NCBI GenBank assembly: GCA_963704035.1
Contig: CAVPGR010000002.1
Span: 1,054,001 to 1,118,000, forward strand
DNA: 64,000 nt
Direction: 5' to 3'
Origin: JAOSJL01 sp963704035
GTDB taxonomy: Bacteria > Actinomycetota > Acidimicrobiia > IMCC26256 > JAOSJL01
Under the pieces are notes generated by a model. That model saw nothing but the letters and a program-made list of their open reading frames with translations, searched no databases and was not told the origin of the DNA. The translations under genes were made by a program, and so were the position numbers. This document shows, in pieces, positions 1 through 8,723 of this stretch; position 1 is the first letter of the stretch, and each line of letters begins with the position of its first letter.

Positions 1-226
1 GGCTCGGCACGACGAGATCCGCGGCGTGCACGAGTTCGTCCGCCGATGCCGAACCGCGTGCGTTCCCGCCGCGCGCGACCGTGACCCCGAGGTCTGCCAA
101 CTCGTCCGAATTCCGATCGAGAGCTTCGGCGGAGTCGTCCACCAGGGTCGACGACCACCCCCGGTTCGCGAGTGCCCGCGCCACCGCGAGACCGGTCACG
201 CCGGAGCCGACGATGAGCGCGTTCAA
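1..226 (-). CDS. murD: UDP-N-acetylmuramoylalanine--D-glutamate ligase, N-terminal part (cut by window edge)
   Basis: MurD adds D-glutamate to UDP-MurNAc-L-alanine in the cytoplasm. Only about the first 75 residues are inside the window. They begin NALIVGSGVTGLAVARAL, a glycine-rich dinucleotide-fold start typical of MurD, followed by an acidic strand end (LVDDS). The start is read as TTG at 226, which overlaps the mraY stop codon in the arrangement TTGA. Identity rests on the motif plus position directly after mraY in the dcw order. No other start fits this overlap. Confidence 0.8.
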   Translation of the reverse strand, partial: MNALIVGSGVTGLAVARALANRGWSSTLVDDSAEALDRNSDELADLGVTVARGGNARGSASADELVHAADLVVPS

Positions 227-1269
227 TCGAGCGACCCGGGGATGTTGATGAAGTCGCCGTAGAAGAGCCCGACCCCGAGAACCACGAACAGGCCGGAGAT
301 GAGCCAGAAGCGGACGATCACCGTCACCTCGGGCCAACCCCCCAGTTCGAAGTGGTGGTGTACCGGCGCCATTCGGAACACCCGGCGGCCGAAGAGCCGG
401 AACGAGAGAATCTGCACAATGACCGACATGGTCTCGATGACATAGAGACCGCCGAGAATGGGCAGGAGTAGATCGACGTCGGTGAGCAACGCCATGCCCG
501 CCATCGCTCCTCCGAGCGCGAGGGACCCGGTGTCACCCATGAAAATGCGCGCCGGAGCGGCGTTCCACCACAGGAAGCCCGCGGAGGCACCCATCATGGC
601 GGCCGCCACGATCGCCACGTCGAGGGCCTGTGCCGGTTCGATGCCGTAGATCTCGGGGTGGCGGAACTTCCAGAACCCAATGATGAGGAAGGCCGTGAAG
701 ACCAGCGTGGCGGACCCGGCTGCGAGGCCGTCGAGGCCGTCGGTGATGTTGACGGCGTTCGAGGAGGCCAGGATCATGAGGACCGCCCACACGCACCAGA
801 GCGTGGCGCCCATCTGCAGGTCGAGCGCCCGGGTGAACGACAGGTTGGTCGACACGTTCACCCACTGGAGGGCCAACAGAGCGAAGCCGACGGCGACGAG
901 CAGCATCCCCCCGGTCTTTCCACGCTTGCGCAGACCGAGGTTCCGGCGCTTGCGGACACCGAGGATGTCATCGGCGAATCCCACCGCCGCCAGTCCGAGG
1001 ATCAACCCGATGAGAGCGATCCCCGAGCGGGCGAACGCGACCGATTCCGTACGCACGTGCGCGACCATGTAGCCGACGAACGCCGCCCCCACGAGGGCGA
1101 CACCGCCCATCGTCGGCGTCCCTTCCTTGGTCATGTGCGGATGCGAGATCGGACCGTCGTCACGGATCGTCTGTCCCACGCCGCGCGCCGACAGGACGCG
1201 GATCAGCAGTGGGGTCCCGAAGACCGCGAGCACGAAGGCGCTGGTGGCGGCGAGAAGAAGCCCGATCAC
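223..1269 (-). CDS. mraY: Phospho-N-acetylmuramoyl-pentapeptide-transferase
   Basis: MraY is the integral membrane enzyme that moves phospho-MurNAc-pentapeptide from UDP to undecaprenyl phosphate, forming lipid I. The 348-residue protein is a multi-pass membrane protein of normal family length. Family signatures are visible: the TMGG segment near residue 53, the paired aspartates of ADDILG near 100, NITDGLDGLA near 174, FMGDTGS, and the histidine cluster APVHHHFE near the C-terminus. It overlaps murF by 4 bases and murD by 4 bases, so all three are probably translationally coupled. Confidence 0.97.
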   Translation of the reverse strand: MIGLLLAATSAFVLAVFGTPLLIRVLSARGVGQTIRDDGPISHPHMTKEGTPTMGGVALVGAAFVGYMVAHVRTESVAFARSGIALIGLILGLAAVGFADDILGVRKRRNLGLRKRGKTGGMLLVAVGFALLALQWVNVSTNLSFTRALDLQMGATLWCVWAVLMILASSNAVNITDGLDGLAAGSATLVFTAFLIIGFWKFRHPEIYGIEPAQALDVAIVAAAMMGASAGFLWWNAAPARIFMGDTGSLALGGAMAGMALLTDVDLLLPILGGLYVIETMSVIVQILSFRLFGRRVFRMAPVHHHFELGGWPEVTVIVRFWLISGLFVVLGVGLFYGDFINIPGSLD

Positions 1270-2705
1270 TGTGACGCCCCCGTACCCGGACGTGGTGGGG
1301 GTTGGGTGGTTTCGTCGCCCGGGGCGAGGCGTTCGGCGAGCACCTCGAGTCCGAGTGCGCGCGATCCCTTCAACAGGACGGCATCCCCCTCGGAGACCCA
1401 GGCTGACACGGTGACCTCGGCTTCGTCGAGATCCGCCACTTCGACGACCTCGACGCCACCGGCGCGACGAGCGGCTTCGGCGAGGGCGGCGGCCTCCTCA
1501 CCCAGCACGACGACGCCGGCGATCCCGCGGGTTCGGAGCCGATCCCCGATCGCCGCGTGCTCCGCGTCTGTTCTGTCTCCGAGCTCCAGCATCGACCCCA
1601 GCACAGCGAAGCGTCGACCGGGGACCACCACCGACGAGAACGCGTCGAGAGCGGCGTTCATCGAGGCGGGATTGGCGTTGTAGCTGTCGTCGAGCACGAG
1701 AACACCTGACGGCGAGCGGCGAAGGTCCATGCGAAGCCGGGCGGACCGAGCCGTCGCCAGTCCTGTGGCAACATCATCGGCGGTCACACCGAGGCGCAGT
1801 CCGACCGTCGCGGCGAGGGCGGCGTTGGCCACCTGATGCGCGCCTCGGACAGGCAGCGTGGTGCGTACGACTCCCCAGGGCGAATCGAGGGAGAGAGTCG
1901 GTCGCAGCTCGTCATCCAGCTCGATCGAGCTGATCCGCACATCCGCCGCCTCGGACCGACCGGCCGTCAGGACGTCGACGTGGGTTCGTTGTGCGAGGCG
2001 GGTCGTCATGGGGTCGTCGGCGTTCAGGACGGCGAAGCCGTCGGGGTCGAGCTTCTCGAGGAGTTCCCCCTTCGCCGCTGCCACGTCCTCGAGCGTCCCG
2101 AGATGCTCGGCGTGAGCGGCCCCGATGTTCGTGACGACCCCGACATGAGGTCGGGCGATCGCAGCCAGCTGGGAGATGTTGCCGGCGAAGCGCGCGCCCA
2201 TCTCGAGAACGAGGACCTCCGTGTCGGCGGGAGCGGCGAGGATCGTGAGAGGAAGCCCGGACTCGTTGTTGAAGGATCCCGGGTTCGCATGGACGATGCG
2301 GCTCGTCGACAGCACCGCCGCGACGAGATCCTTGGTCCCGGTCTTGCCGACCGATCCCGTGATACCCACGACGGTCGGATCGAGACGCTCACGGGTCTGT
2401 GCCGCCAGGGCGCCCAGCGCGACCAGCGGGTCGTCGACGACGATCAGCGGAGCTTCGGGGCTCAGGGCGGGATCCTCGGGAATCCTGCTCACGAGAGCCG
2501 CGGCCGCACCGGCATCGATCGCATCGATCACGAAGTCGTGACCGTCGCGGTTCCCCTGCAACGCGACGAAACACTCACCGCTGATCAGCGAGCGTGAGTC
2601 GATGGCGAAACCACTCACCGGCACGGCGGCCGGATCCCCCCGAACCACCCCACCCACGACTTCCGCCACACGCGATGTGGTCCAGGGGTCCCCCACCGTC
2701 ATCAC
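1266..2705 (-). CDS. murF: UDP-N-acetylmuramoyl-tripeptide--D-alanyl-D-alanine ligase
   Basis: MurF attaches D-Ala-D-Ala to the UDP-MurNAc-tripeptide, the last cytoplasmic step of peptidoglycan precursor synthesis. The 479-residue protein has the three-domain Mur ligase layout: an N-terminal UDP-binding part, a central ATPase domain with P-loop GITGSVGKTGTKD, and a C-terminal domain starting near DDSYNANPASM, the signature that separates MurF from other Mur ligases. It overlaps murE by 4 bases and mraY by 4 bases. The MM start leaves a two-codon ambiguity. Confidence 0.96.
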   Translation of the reverse strand: MMTVGDPWTTSRVAEVVGGVVRGDPAAVPVSGFAIDSRSLISGECFVALQGNRDGHDFVIDAIDAGAAAALVSRIPEDPALSPEAPLIVVDDPLVALGALAAQTRERLDPTVVGITGSVGKTGTKDLVAAVLSTSRIVHANPGSFNNESGLPLTILAAPADTEVLVLEMGARFAGNISQLAAIARPHVGVVTNIGAAHAEHLGTLEDVAAAKGELLEKLDPDGFAVLNADDPMTTRLAQRTHVDVLTAGRSEAADVRISSIELDDELRPTLSLDSPWGVVRTTLPVRGAHQVANAALAATVGLRLGVTADDVATGLATARSARLRMDLRRSPSGVLVLDDSYNANPASMNAALDAFSSVVVPGRRFAVLGSMLELGDRTDAEHAAIGDRLRTRGIAGVVVLGEEAAALAEAARRAGGVEVVEVADLDEAEVTVSAWVSEGDAVLLKGSRALGLEVLAERLAPGDETTQPPPRPGTGASQ

Positions 2706-4186
2706 CGTCCGCCCAGTGCGCGTCGGGCCACGTCCCGGTCGTCGAACGCGTGGAACCGGCCGTCGATCTCCTGGCCCTGCTCATGCCCCTTCCCCGCGAT
2801 CACCACGACGTCGTCATTCCGGGCGTCCATGACGGCGCGCTGAATCGCAGCGGCGCGATCGAGTTCGACAATGGGAGTTACGCCGGCCCCGCGTACACCG
2901 TCGGCCACGGCACGGCCGATCTCGGCCGGATCCTCCGATCGGGGGTTGTCGGAGGTCACGATCACATGGTCGGCACCCTTCGCTGCCGCCGCTCCCATCA
3001 TCGGGCGCTTCTCCCGATCACGGTCGCCCCCACACCCGAAGACGACCCACACATCTCCCTTCGACAGGGACCTCGCCGTCTCGAGAACGCGAGCGAGCGC
3101 GTCGGGGGTGTGGGCGTAGTCGACGACGACGTCGAATGGCTCACTGCTGCTCACTCGCTCCAACCGTCCTGGCACGACCACGGGCCGGGAGAGTCCTTCG
3201 ACGATCGCCTCCCCCGGGATCCCGACGAGCGCGGCGCCGGCCGCCGCACCCAGTGCATTCTGTCGATTCCAGGCGCCCGGCAGCGACATCCTGACGGTGC
3301 CCACCCGGGCTCCCTCATGGAGGAGCTCGAAACCCGTGTCCCACCCCTCACCGGTCACGGCCCCGGCGCTCCACGTGGAGCCCGGGCTCTCGCCGAAGGT
3401 CGCCACCGACAGCGAGGACCGCGCGAGGCGCTCGAGGAGTCGGCGTCCGAAGGGGTCATCGTGGTTCACGGCCGCTGCACGAATCCTGTCGGGCTCGAAA
3501 AGTCTCGCCTTGGCCTCGAAGTACGCCTCGAGTGTCCCGTGGTAGTCGAGATGGTCGTGGGAGAGGTTGGTGAAGCAGGCGGCGGCGAACACCGTGCCGT
3601 CGACGCGGTGTTGTTCGAGCGCATGGGACGACACCTCCATCGCCACGTTTTCCACCCCGGACGCACGCATCATCGCGAGTGTGCGTTGGAGATCCGGAGC
3701 CTCGGGCGTCGTGCGCGCCCCGGGGTGTTCCGTTCCAGCGATCCGGCTTCCCAGAGTTCCGATGACCCCGGCCCGGAGCCCAGCCTCGGTGAAAACCGAC
3801 TCGAGAAGCAGGGTCGTCGTCGTCTTGCCGTTCGTGCCGGTCACGCCGACCACGGTCATCTCGGCTGACGGGTCTCCCGCCACTGACGACGCAACCGGTC
3901 CGAGGACACGCCGGACCGAGGGAACCACGACTTGTGGAACGGGAAGCGCCAGCTCACGCTCGACGAGCAACGCCACGGCCCCGGCCGAGACGGCGTCCGC
4001 GGCATGATCGTGGCCATCGGACGTCTCACCGGGAATGCACGCGAACAGCGCGCCGGCTTGGACGAAGCGGCTGTCATGGGCCACGGACGAGAGCTCGGGC
4101 AACGTGTCGCCCGTCGAGCCTGAAACGGGGACCAGACGCCCCACGGCCAGGGGCCCTGACGCCGCGAGAAGCTCGCGCAGGCGCAC
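2702..4186 (-). CDS. murE: UDP-N-acetylmuramoyl-L-alanyl-D-glutamate--2,6-diaminopimelate ligase
   Basis: MurE adds the third stem-peptide residue. The 494-residue protein has a P-loop GVTGTNGKTTTT at about residues 115-125 and the amino-acid selectivity motif DNPR at about 413-416. DNPR is the version found in enzymes that use meso-diaminopimelate rather than lysine, so the cell wall is predicted to be mDAP type. GKGHE near the C-terminus is also conserved. It lies between ftsI and murF in the dcw operon, 9 bases after the ftsI stop and overlapping murF by 4 bases. Confidence 0.96.
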   Translation of the reverse strand: MRLRELLAASGPLAVGRLVPVSGSTGDTLPELSSVAHDSRFVQAGALFACIPGETSDGHDHAADAVSAGAVALLVERELALPVPQVVVPSVRRVLGPVASSVAGDPSAEMTVVGVTGTNGKTTTTLLLESVFTEAGLRAGVIGTLGSRIAGTEHPGARTTPEAPDLQRTLAMMRASGVENVAMEVSSHALEQHRVDGTVFAAACFTNLSHDHLDYHGTLEAYFEAKARLFEPDRIRAAAVNHDDPFGRRLLERLARSSLSVATFGESPGSTWSAGAVTGEGWDTGFELLHEGARVGTVRMSLPGAWNRQNALGAAAGAALVGIPGEAIVEGLSRPVVVPGRLERVSSSEPFDVVVDYAHTPDALARVLETARSLSKGDVWVVFGCGGDRDREKRPMMGAAAAKGADHVIVTSDNPRSEDPAEIGRAVADGVRGAGVTPIVELDRAAAIQRAVMDARNDDVVVIAGKGHEQGQEIDGRFHAFDDRDVARRALGGR

Positions 4187-4195
4187 GGTAGCCCC

Positions 4196-6253
4196 CTAGC
4201 CGCCGTATGCGGAGGCGTCGGTCGGCGAGGCTCCGACCCCGGAGGGATCGGCGCCGACCTCCCCCGCGGGTTCGCTGACGGGAGCAGTCGCTGGTACAGC
4301 CTGCTGCGCCGCGGCGGCATCTGCGGCAGCGTCGATCTCGGCCGCTTCGCGGCTCTCCTGGGCGGCGGCCGCCTCCGACGCCTGCCTGTACTGCTCGGAA
4401 CCGCTCGTGGGTATCGACAGGGTCCGCAGCGCCATCCGCATGATGTCGGAGAACACCGGCGCGGCGACCGTTCCCCCGTAGTAAGGCTGTGGGCGGTCCA
4501 GCACGACGATCGCGGCCAGGCGGGGATCGTCGACGGGGGCGAACCCGGCGAACGAGGCGTCAAAGGCCCCCTCCACGTACCCGGTTCCACCTTCGGCGAC
4601 CTGCTGGGCGGTTCCGGTCTTGCCGGCCACCGTGTAGCCGTCGATCGCTGCGAGCTTTCCGGTCCCCGCGGTCACGACGTCAGTCATCATCGAGGTGAGC
4701 GACGCCGCGGTCGACTCCGACACGACCCGCGTCCCGGTGTCGATGGGCAGGTTCTGACGCGTTCCGCCACCATCGACGGTGGCGCCGACCAGGCGAGCGT
4801 CGCGTGCGACTCCATCGTTGGCGATGGTCGTGTACACGTTCAGCATCTGCATGGGCGTGACGGCCAGCCCATGACCCATCGGCACCGTGGCGATACTGGT
4901 CCCTGAATACTCGTCGGGTGTCGGCACGATTCCCGGCGCCTCTCCGGGGAAGCCGACCGACGTGCTGCTTCCGAGGCCGAACTCCCGCAGGTAGTGATCG
5001 AGTCGGTCTTTGCCGAGTTCCAGCGCGATCTGGATCGTCCCCACGTTGGACGACTCGCGAAGAATATCGGCCACGCTCCAGGCGGACACCGGGTGCCAGT
5101 CGTGTTCCTCGAAGACCCCGTCGCCGACGCCGATCTGCGGCCCGACCGAGTAGGTCGTGTCGGGCGTCACCATCCCCTCCTCGAGGGCGGCACCGATGGT
5201 GATCACCTTGTTCGTGGAGCCCGGCTCGAACACGTCGGTGAAGGCGCGGTTCATGGAGGACGAGGCAGCGCGGGTCGCGCCCTCGGGTCCACTGTCGATG
5301 ATCGCCATGGCGAGGATGTCACCCGTCTTCACGTCGGCGATGATTGCTGTCCCGCCGTTCGCGTTCGTCGCGGCAACCTGATCGAGCAGAGCCTCTTCCA
5401 CCTCGTGCTGCAGAGACTCGTCGATCGTCAGGATCAGGTCGCTCCCGCGCTCGGCGGGCCGGTAGCGGCGTTCGGCGCTGGGGATCTCGCGACCGTCGGG
5501 GTCCTCTTCGACCACGAGCTCACCGGGCTTGCCCGCCAACAGTTCGTCATAGTCGGCTTCGAGTCCCCCGAGGCCCTCGTTGTCGATACCGGTGAAGCCG
5601 AGGACGGGGGCAGCCAGACCTCCGGCCGGGTAGTGGCGCTTCGATTCGGGTACGAAGTCGATGCCGGGAATCGCCAGTGCGCGCACGTCGTCGGCGACGG
5701 CCGCGTCGACCTGGCGAGCGAGGTACGTGAACGCGGTGTCGGGAGCACTGAGCCTTCTCTCGAGTTCGGCCGCCTCGATCCCGAGCACCGGGGCGAGAGC
5801 TGCGGCGTCACCCACGGGATCCCGGATCAGGCGCGGGTCGGCGAAGACGGTCTCCTGGGGAACCGAGAGTGCCAGATCGACGCCGTTGCGGTCGAAGATC
5901 GTCCCGCGTTCGGCGGACAGCTCGACGGTTCGGACCCGCTGATCGGAGCCGAGCGCGCTCAGGTGCTCGGCGCTGAACCCCTGGATCTGGACGAGTCGGG
6001 CCGTGATCCCCCCGAAGGCGAGGATGACGAGGACGAGAAGGGCGAGCGTGCGCCGGCGGGCCTGGGTACGCAGCGCATGTACTCCGAGCGTTCGTCGTCC
6101 GGACTGCGTGCGCGTTCGGGCTCGCGGACGAGATCGCGTCCTGCGTCGGGGGGTTGGCCGCGATGTGGGCTGCGACGAGGGCCGCCGCGATGCGGAACGC
6201 GACCGCGTGGTTGCACGCGACCGGGTCCGGCCGGTGCGATCACGGCTCGGCAT
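4196..6253 (-). CDS. ftsI: Peptidoglycan D,D-transpeptidase FtsI (PBP3-type class B penicillin-binding protein)
   Basis: FtsI cross-links septal peptidoglycan at the division site. The 685-residue protein has a long, very basic Arg/Ser/Thr-rich cytoplasmic tail (residues 1-68), one membrane anchor (about 69-88), a dimerisation domain, and a transpeptidase domain. The three active-site motifs are intact: STNK (Ser346), SSN (401-403) and KTG (545-547). The C-terminal roughly 70 residues are Ala/Glu-rich and low complexity, and no PASTA domains are present. The start overlaps the ftsL-like gene by 14 bases. The basic tail is longer than usual, but internal starts before the anchor are not better supported. 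Confidence 0.95.
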   Translation of the reverse strand: MPSRDRTGRTRSRATTRSRSASRRPSSQPTSRPTPRRRTRSRPRARTRTQSGRRTLGVHALRTQARRRTLALLVLVILAFGGITARLVQIQGFSAEHLSALGSDQRVRTVELSAERGTIFDRNGVDLALSVPQETVFADPRLIRDPVGDAAALAPVLGIEAAELERRLSAPDTAFTYLARQVDAAVADDVRALAIPGIDFVPESKRHYPAGGLAAPVLGFTGIDNEGLGGLEADYDELLAGKPGELVVEEDPDGREIPSAERRYRPAERGSDLILTIDESLQHEVEEALLDQVAATNANGGTAIIADVKTGDILAMAIIDSGPEGATRAASSSMNRAFTDVFEPGSTNKVITIGAALEEGMVTPDTTYSVGPQIGVGDGVFEEHDWHPVSAWSVADILRESSNVGTIQIALELGKDRLDHYLREFGLGSSTSVGFPGEAPGIVPTPDEYSGTSIATVPMGHGLAVTPMQMLNVYTTIANDGVARDARLVGATVDGGGTRQNLPIDTGTRVVSESTAASLTSMMTDVVTAGTGKLAAIDGYTVAGKTGTAQQVAEGGTGYVEGAFDASFAGFAPVDDPRLAAIVVLDRPQPYYGGTVAAPVFSDIMRMALRTLSIPTSGSEQYRQASEAAAAQESREAAEIDAAADAAAAQQAVPATAPVSEPAGEVGADPSGVGASPTDASAYGG

Positions 6254-6743
6254 TGAGGTGCGACTTCACCGCCGCCCACTCATCGGGGTCGGCGAGCGTC
6301 GAGGCGGGAGCCGAGGGGGTGCCGGCGTCACCGGCGCCGATCGGTGCCTCGAGATAGTTGATGTTCTCCGGGCGCACCATTCCCAGGCGCTCGGTCGCTT
6401 CGGCCTCGATGCGCTCGGGGGCGCTCAGCCGCGCCGTCTCGAGGCGGAGCTGCTCGTAGTTCGTCTGCTCGACCTCGATCTGCTCTCGAAGCGCCTGGAG
6501 CTCGAATCCCCGCTGGGCCATCACGACGTGGAACACGACCACCGAGAGGATGACGACGAACGCAACGAGTCCGAGAAAGCGAAGGGCGCCGTAACGGTGT
6601 GTAGGGGCGTCCGCACGTGGCGTCTCGACGGATCGTAGGTGCCGGCGCGGGCGCGGCGACTCGGACGGAGCTCCCCGGCGCCTGTGTGGCGCCGCGGAAG
6701 CAGAGGAGACCCCGCGCCGGCGAGGCGCGGCAACGGCGGTCAT
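6240..6743 (-). CDS. FtsL/DivIC-like septum formation protein
   Basis: A 167-residue bitopic membrane protein: a basic cytoplasmic segment (1-50), one transmembrane helix (about 53-75, with VVILSVVVFHVV), then a predicted extracytoplasmic coiled coil (about 78-110) and a conserved-looking LGMVRPENINYLEAP segment. This architecture and its place between rsmH and ftsI are those of FtsL, which forms the FtsQ-FtsL-FtsB subcomplex of the divisome. FtsL is poorly conserved in sequence, so the call rests on topology and synteny. It overlaps rsmH by 4 bases. Confidence 0.85.
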   Translation of the reverse strand: MTAVAAPRRRGVSSASAAPHRRRGAPSESPRPRRHLRSVETPRADAPTHRYGALRFLGLVAFVVILSVVVFHVVMAQRGFELQALREQIEVEQTNYEQLRLETARLSAPERIEAEATERLGMVRPENINYLEAPIGAGDAGTPSAPASTLADPDEWAAVKSHLNAEP

Positions 6744-7741
6744 CCCGCCCGCTGAACGGTACTGCCGCGAACCATGTTGCGGCGGCGCTCGACCGCGCGC
6801 AGCCGGGCGCTCCTCGAGCGTGGGTTGCTGTCGATCTCATCGGCCTGGGCCTTCAGGGCGCGGCGCGTCACCCGATCGAAGTCGGGCTCCGGTCCCTCCC
6901 CCGGCAGCACGACCGGGAGCTGATCGACCTCGGTGATGTCGAGGAACCTCTCTTTCACCATCCGGTCCTCGAGGGAGTGGTAGGCGATCGCCACGACCCG
7001 GCCCCCGGGGGCGACCAGGCGGACCGAATCGTCGAGTCCGGAAGCGAGATTCGGGAGCTCACGGTTGACCTCCATTCGCAGCGCCTGGAAGGTGAGTCGC
7101 GCGGGATTGCCCTTCCGGCGGAAGCGCGCGGGAACGGCGGAGCGGATCACGTCGACGAGCTCCCGCGTCGTCGAGAGTGGACGCGCCTCGACGATCCGAC
7201 GGGCGATAGAACGAGCGAAGCGCTCTTCGCCGTAGCGCCGGATCAGTTGGCTGAGTCGCTTCTCGTCGTAGGTGTTGACGACCTCGGCGGCGGTCAGGTC
7301 CTGACCGCTGTCCATGCGCATGTCGAGCGGCGCGTCGAAACGGTACGAGAACCCGCGTTCGGGTCGGTCGAGCTGCGGACTGCTGACGCCCAGATCGAAC
7401 AAGATCCCCACGATGTCGTCCCCCTTGTCATCGGGGAAGCGCCTGAGCGCCTCCCGCACCACTTCCTCGAGTTCTCCGAAAACCCCTTGGGCCACGTGCG
7501 CTCGAACGCCGAAGCGTGCGAGCCGTGCCCGGGCCACCTCCACGGCGACCGGGTCCCGATCGACGCCCAGGAGTGAGATGTCGTTGCGGGCGTCCAGTAG
7601 CGCGGCCGCGTGACCTGCGCCCCCGACGGTGGCGTCCACGATGACGCCCGCCGGAACCGGTGCGAACAGGTCGACGACCTCTCGCACCAGCACCGGGGCG
7701 TGTCCGAAGTCCTCGACCACTGGTCCCCCGCCCGGTCGCAC
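6740..7741 (-). CDS. rsmH: 16S rRNA (cytosine(1402)-N(4))-methyltransferase
   Basis: RsmH (formerly MraW) methylates N4 of C1402 in 16S rRNA using S-adenosylmethionine. The 333-residue protein shows the SAM-binding stretch VDATVGGAGHAAALL near residue 35, FDLGVSSPQLD, ERGFSYRFDAPLDMRMD and the C-terminal SLEDRMVK segment, all typical. The chosen start is GTG at 7741, preceded by GAGGGA. A second GTG at 7720 is possible. It follows mraZ by about 240 bases, an unusually long gap in which no convincing gene was seen. Confidence 0.96.
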   Translation of the reverse strand: MRPGGGPVVEDFGHAPVLVREVVDLFAPVPAGVIVDATVGGAGHAAALLDARNDISLLGVDRDPVAVEVARARLARFGVRAHVAQGVFGELEEVVREALRRFPDDKGDDIVGILFDLGVSSPQLDRPERGFSYRFDAPLDMRMDSGQDLTAAEVVNTYDEKRLSQLIRRYGEERFARSIARRIVEARPLSTTRELVDVIRSAVPARFRRKGNPARLTFQALRMEVNRELPNLASGLDDSVRLVAPGGRVVAIAYHSLEDRMVKERFLDITEVDQLPVVLPGEGPEPDFDRVTRRALKAQADEIDSNPRSRSARLRAVERRRNMVRGSTVQRAG

Positions 7742-7984
7742 CCGATCCCTCGACAGCCCCCCGGGCCAGCTGGCGCCGTCCGGATGTCTTCCGGATGGCT
7801 CGGTTGAAAGCGGGCGGAGTAGGGGCCTTCCACCGTGCCGGCCGGGGGGCTGTCGAGGGGTCCGACACGTACCGGACCTCTCGTTCCTGGTTGGTGACTC
7901 GTCAGTTCCGCGTCGCCTTTCTGCTCGACATCTCTGACTCGATGACCGTTTCCGGCTCGAAGGCTCTCCCTGGTTCGAAAGCCC

Positions 7985-8419
7985 TCATTGGGCGAAACCC
8001 TGAAGGTCGTCGGCCGACGCGGAAGCCGCCTCGGCCCGCGCTTCGCGCTCGTCCCAGCGCTCGGCGTCCCAGATCTCGATACGAGCGAAGACCCCGGCCA
8101 CGACAACCTCCTTGTCGAGGTGTGCGAAGGACCGGAGGTGTGCGGGAATCGCCACGCGACCCTGCTTGTCGGGCTCGACGTCGGTGGCCCCGGCGAAGAA
8201 CGACCGGGCGGCCTCTTGGGCTGCCCGACTCCCCTCCCGCATCTGCTGGCGGGTGGTTCGCGCGACCTCCTCGAACTCGTCGCGCGTGTAGACGAAAAGG
8301 CAGGGATCCGTCATGGCCTTGGCCATATAGGCGCCCTCGGCGAGCTCCTCCCGGAATCGCGCGGGGAGGATCACCCGACCCTTGGCGTCGAGGGAGTGCC
8401 GGTACTCCCCAAGAAACAT
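7985..8419 (-). CDS. mraZ: Transcriptional regulator MraZ
   Basis: MraZ is the first gene of the dcw cluster and a DNA-binding regulator of it. The 144-residue protein has two SpoVT/AbrB-like repeats, each with the D-x-K-G-R signature: DAKGRVILPARFR near residue 12 and DKQGRVAIPAHLR near residue 91. The ATG at 8419 is preceded by GAGGGGG. Its own promoter carries four TGGNG boxes at 10-bp spacing (8489-8523), so autoregulation is likely. The C-terminal roughly 25 residues are an Ala/Glu-rich extension. Confidence 0.96.
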   Translation of the reverse strand: MFLGEYRHSLDAKGRVILPARFREELAEGAYMAKAMTDPCLFVYTRDEFEEVARTTRQQMREGSRAAQEAARSFFAGATDVEPDKQGRVAIPAHLRSFAHLDKEVVVAGVFARIEIWDAERWDEREARAEAASASADDLQGFAQ

Positions 8420-8488
8420 GGTCCCCCTCGTGGCCCACCTGGTGGCCTCTCGCTGCGGCGCTCATCCTCGGCGCTCATCGTGCTGAAC

Positions 8489-8523
8489 CCCCACTGCGCG
8501 CCACAATACGCCACTACCCCCCA
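8489..8523 (-). promoter_or_regulatory. MraZ operator: four TGGNG boxes overlapping the promoter
   Basis: Reading the minus strand from 8523 the sequence is TGGGG, 5 bases, TGGCG, 5 bases, TGGCG, 5 bases, TGGGG. Four boxes at a strict 10-bp period match the known MraZ recognition pattern of TGGG-type repeats with 5-nt spacers, one per DNA helical turn. They fill the -35/-10 spacer and run past the -10, so binding should block RNA polymerase. Confidence 0.8.
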
Positions 8524-8531
8524 CTCGTCAA
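8503..8531 (-). promoter_or_regulatory. Sigma-70-type promoter of the mraZ/dcw operon
   Basis: On the minus strand TTGACG (8531-8526) and TATTGT (8508-8503) are separated by exactly 17 bases. Transcription would begin near 8496, giving a leader of about 77 nt before the mraZ ATG. The leader contains two copies of ATGAGCGCCG 13 bases apart, each opening an out-of-frame upstream reading frame. Confidence 0.8.
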
Positions 8532-8690
8532 CCCAAGTCCTCCCCTTCTTCACCCCTGTGAGCCCCGAAGAAGGCGTCGGGCCACCACCGGGAACCCCGA
8601 GCGTTCCTTCTCGGACGCGCGTCTCATTCGCGCGCGTCTTCCCGGGGTGAGTCACAGAGGGCGGGAATCGGCTGGTGGGAGCCGGCCCAC

Positions 8691-8723
8691 GGGGATCAGC
8701 CGGGGATCAGGCGAGGATCAGCT
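8691..8723. repeat. 11-bp tandem repeat, 3 copies, over a stop codon
   Basis: Units GGGGATCAGCC, GGGGATCAGGC and GAGGATCAGCT follow each other without gaps. The third contains the TGA stop (8720-8718) of the HNH gene. On the coding strand each copy carries a TGA. Confidence 0.85.

Noticed and set aside
658..1683. Long plus-strand reading frames inside the mur genes
   Set aside because: They are antisense to clearly conserved MraY and MurF and have the composition of high-GC shadow frames without any recognisable motif.
7742..7984. Possible gene between rsmH and mraZ
   Set aside because: No frame here shows a protein-like pattern or a ribosome binding site. The stretch contains imperfect duplications (about GGCTCGAAGGCTC and GGTTCGAAAGCCC) but no start-stop unit of useful size.
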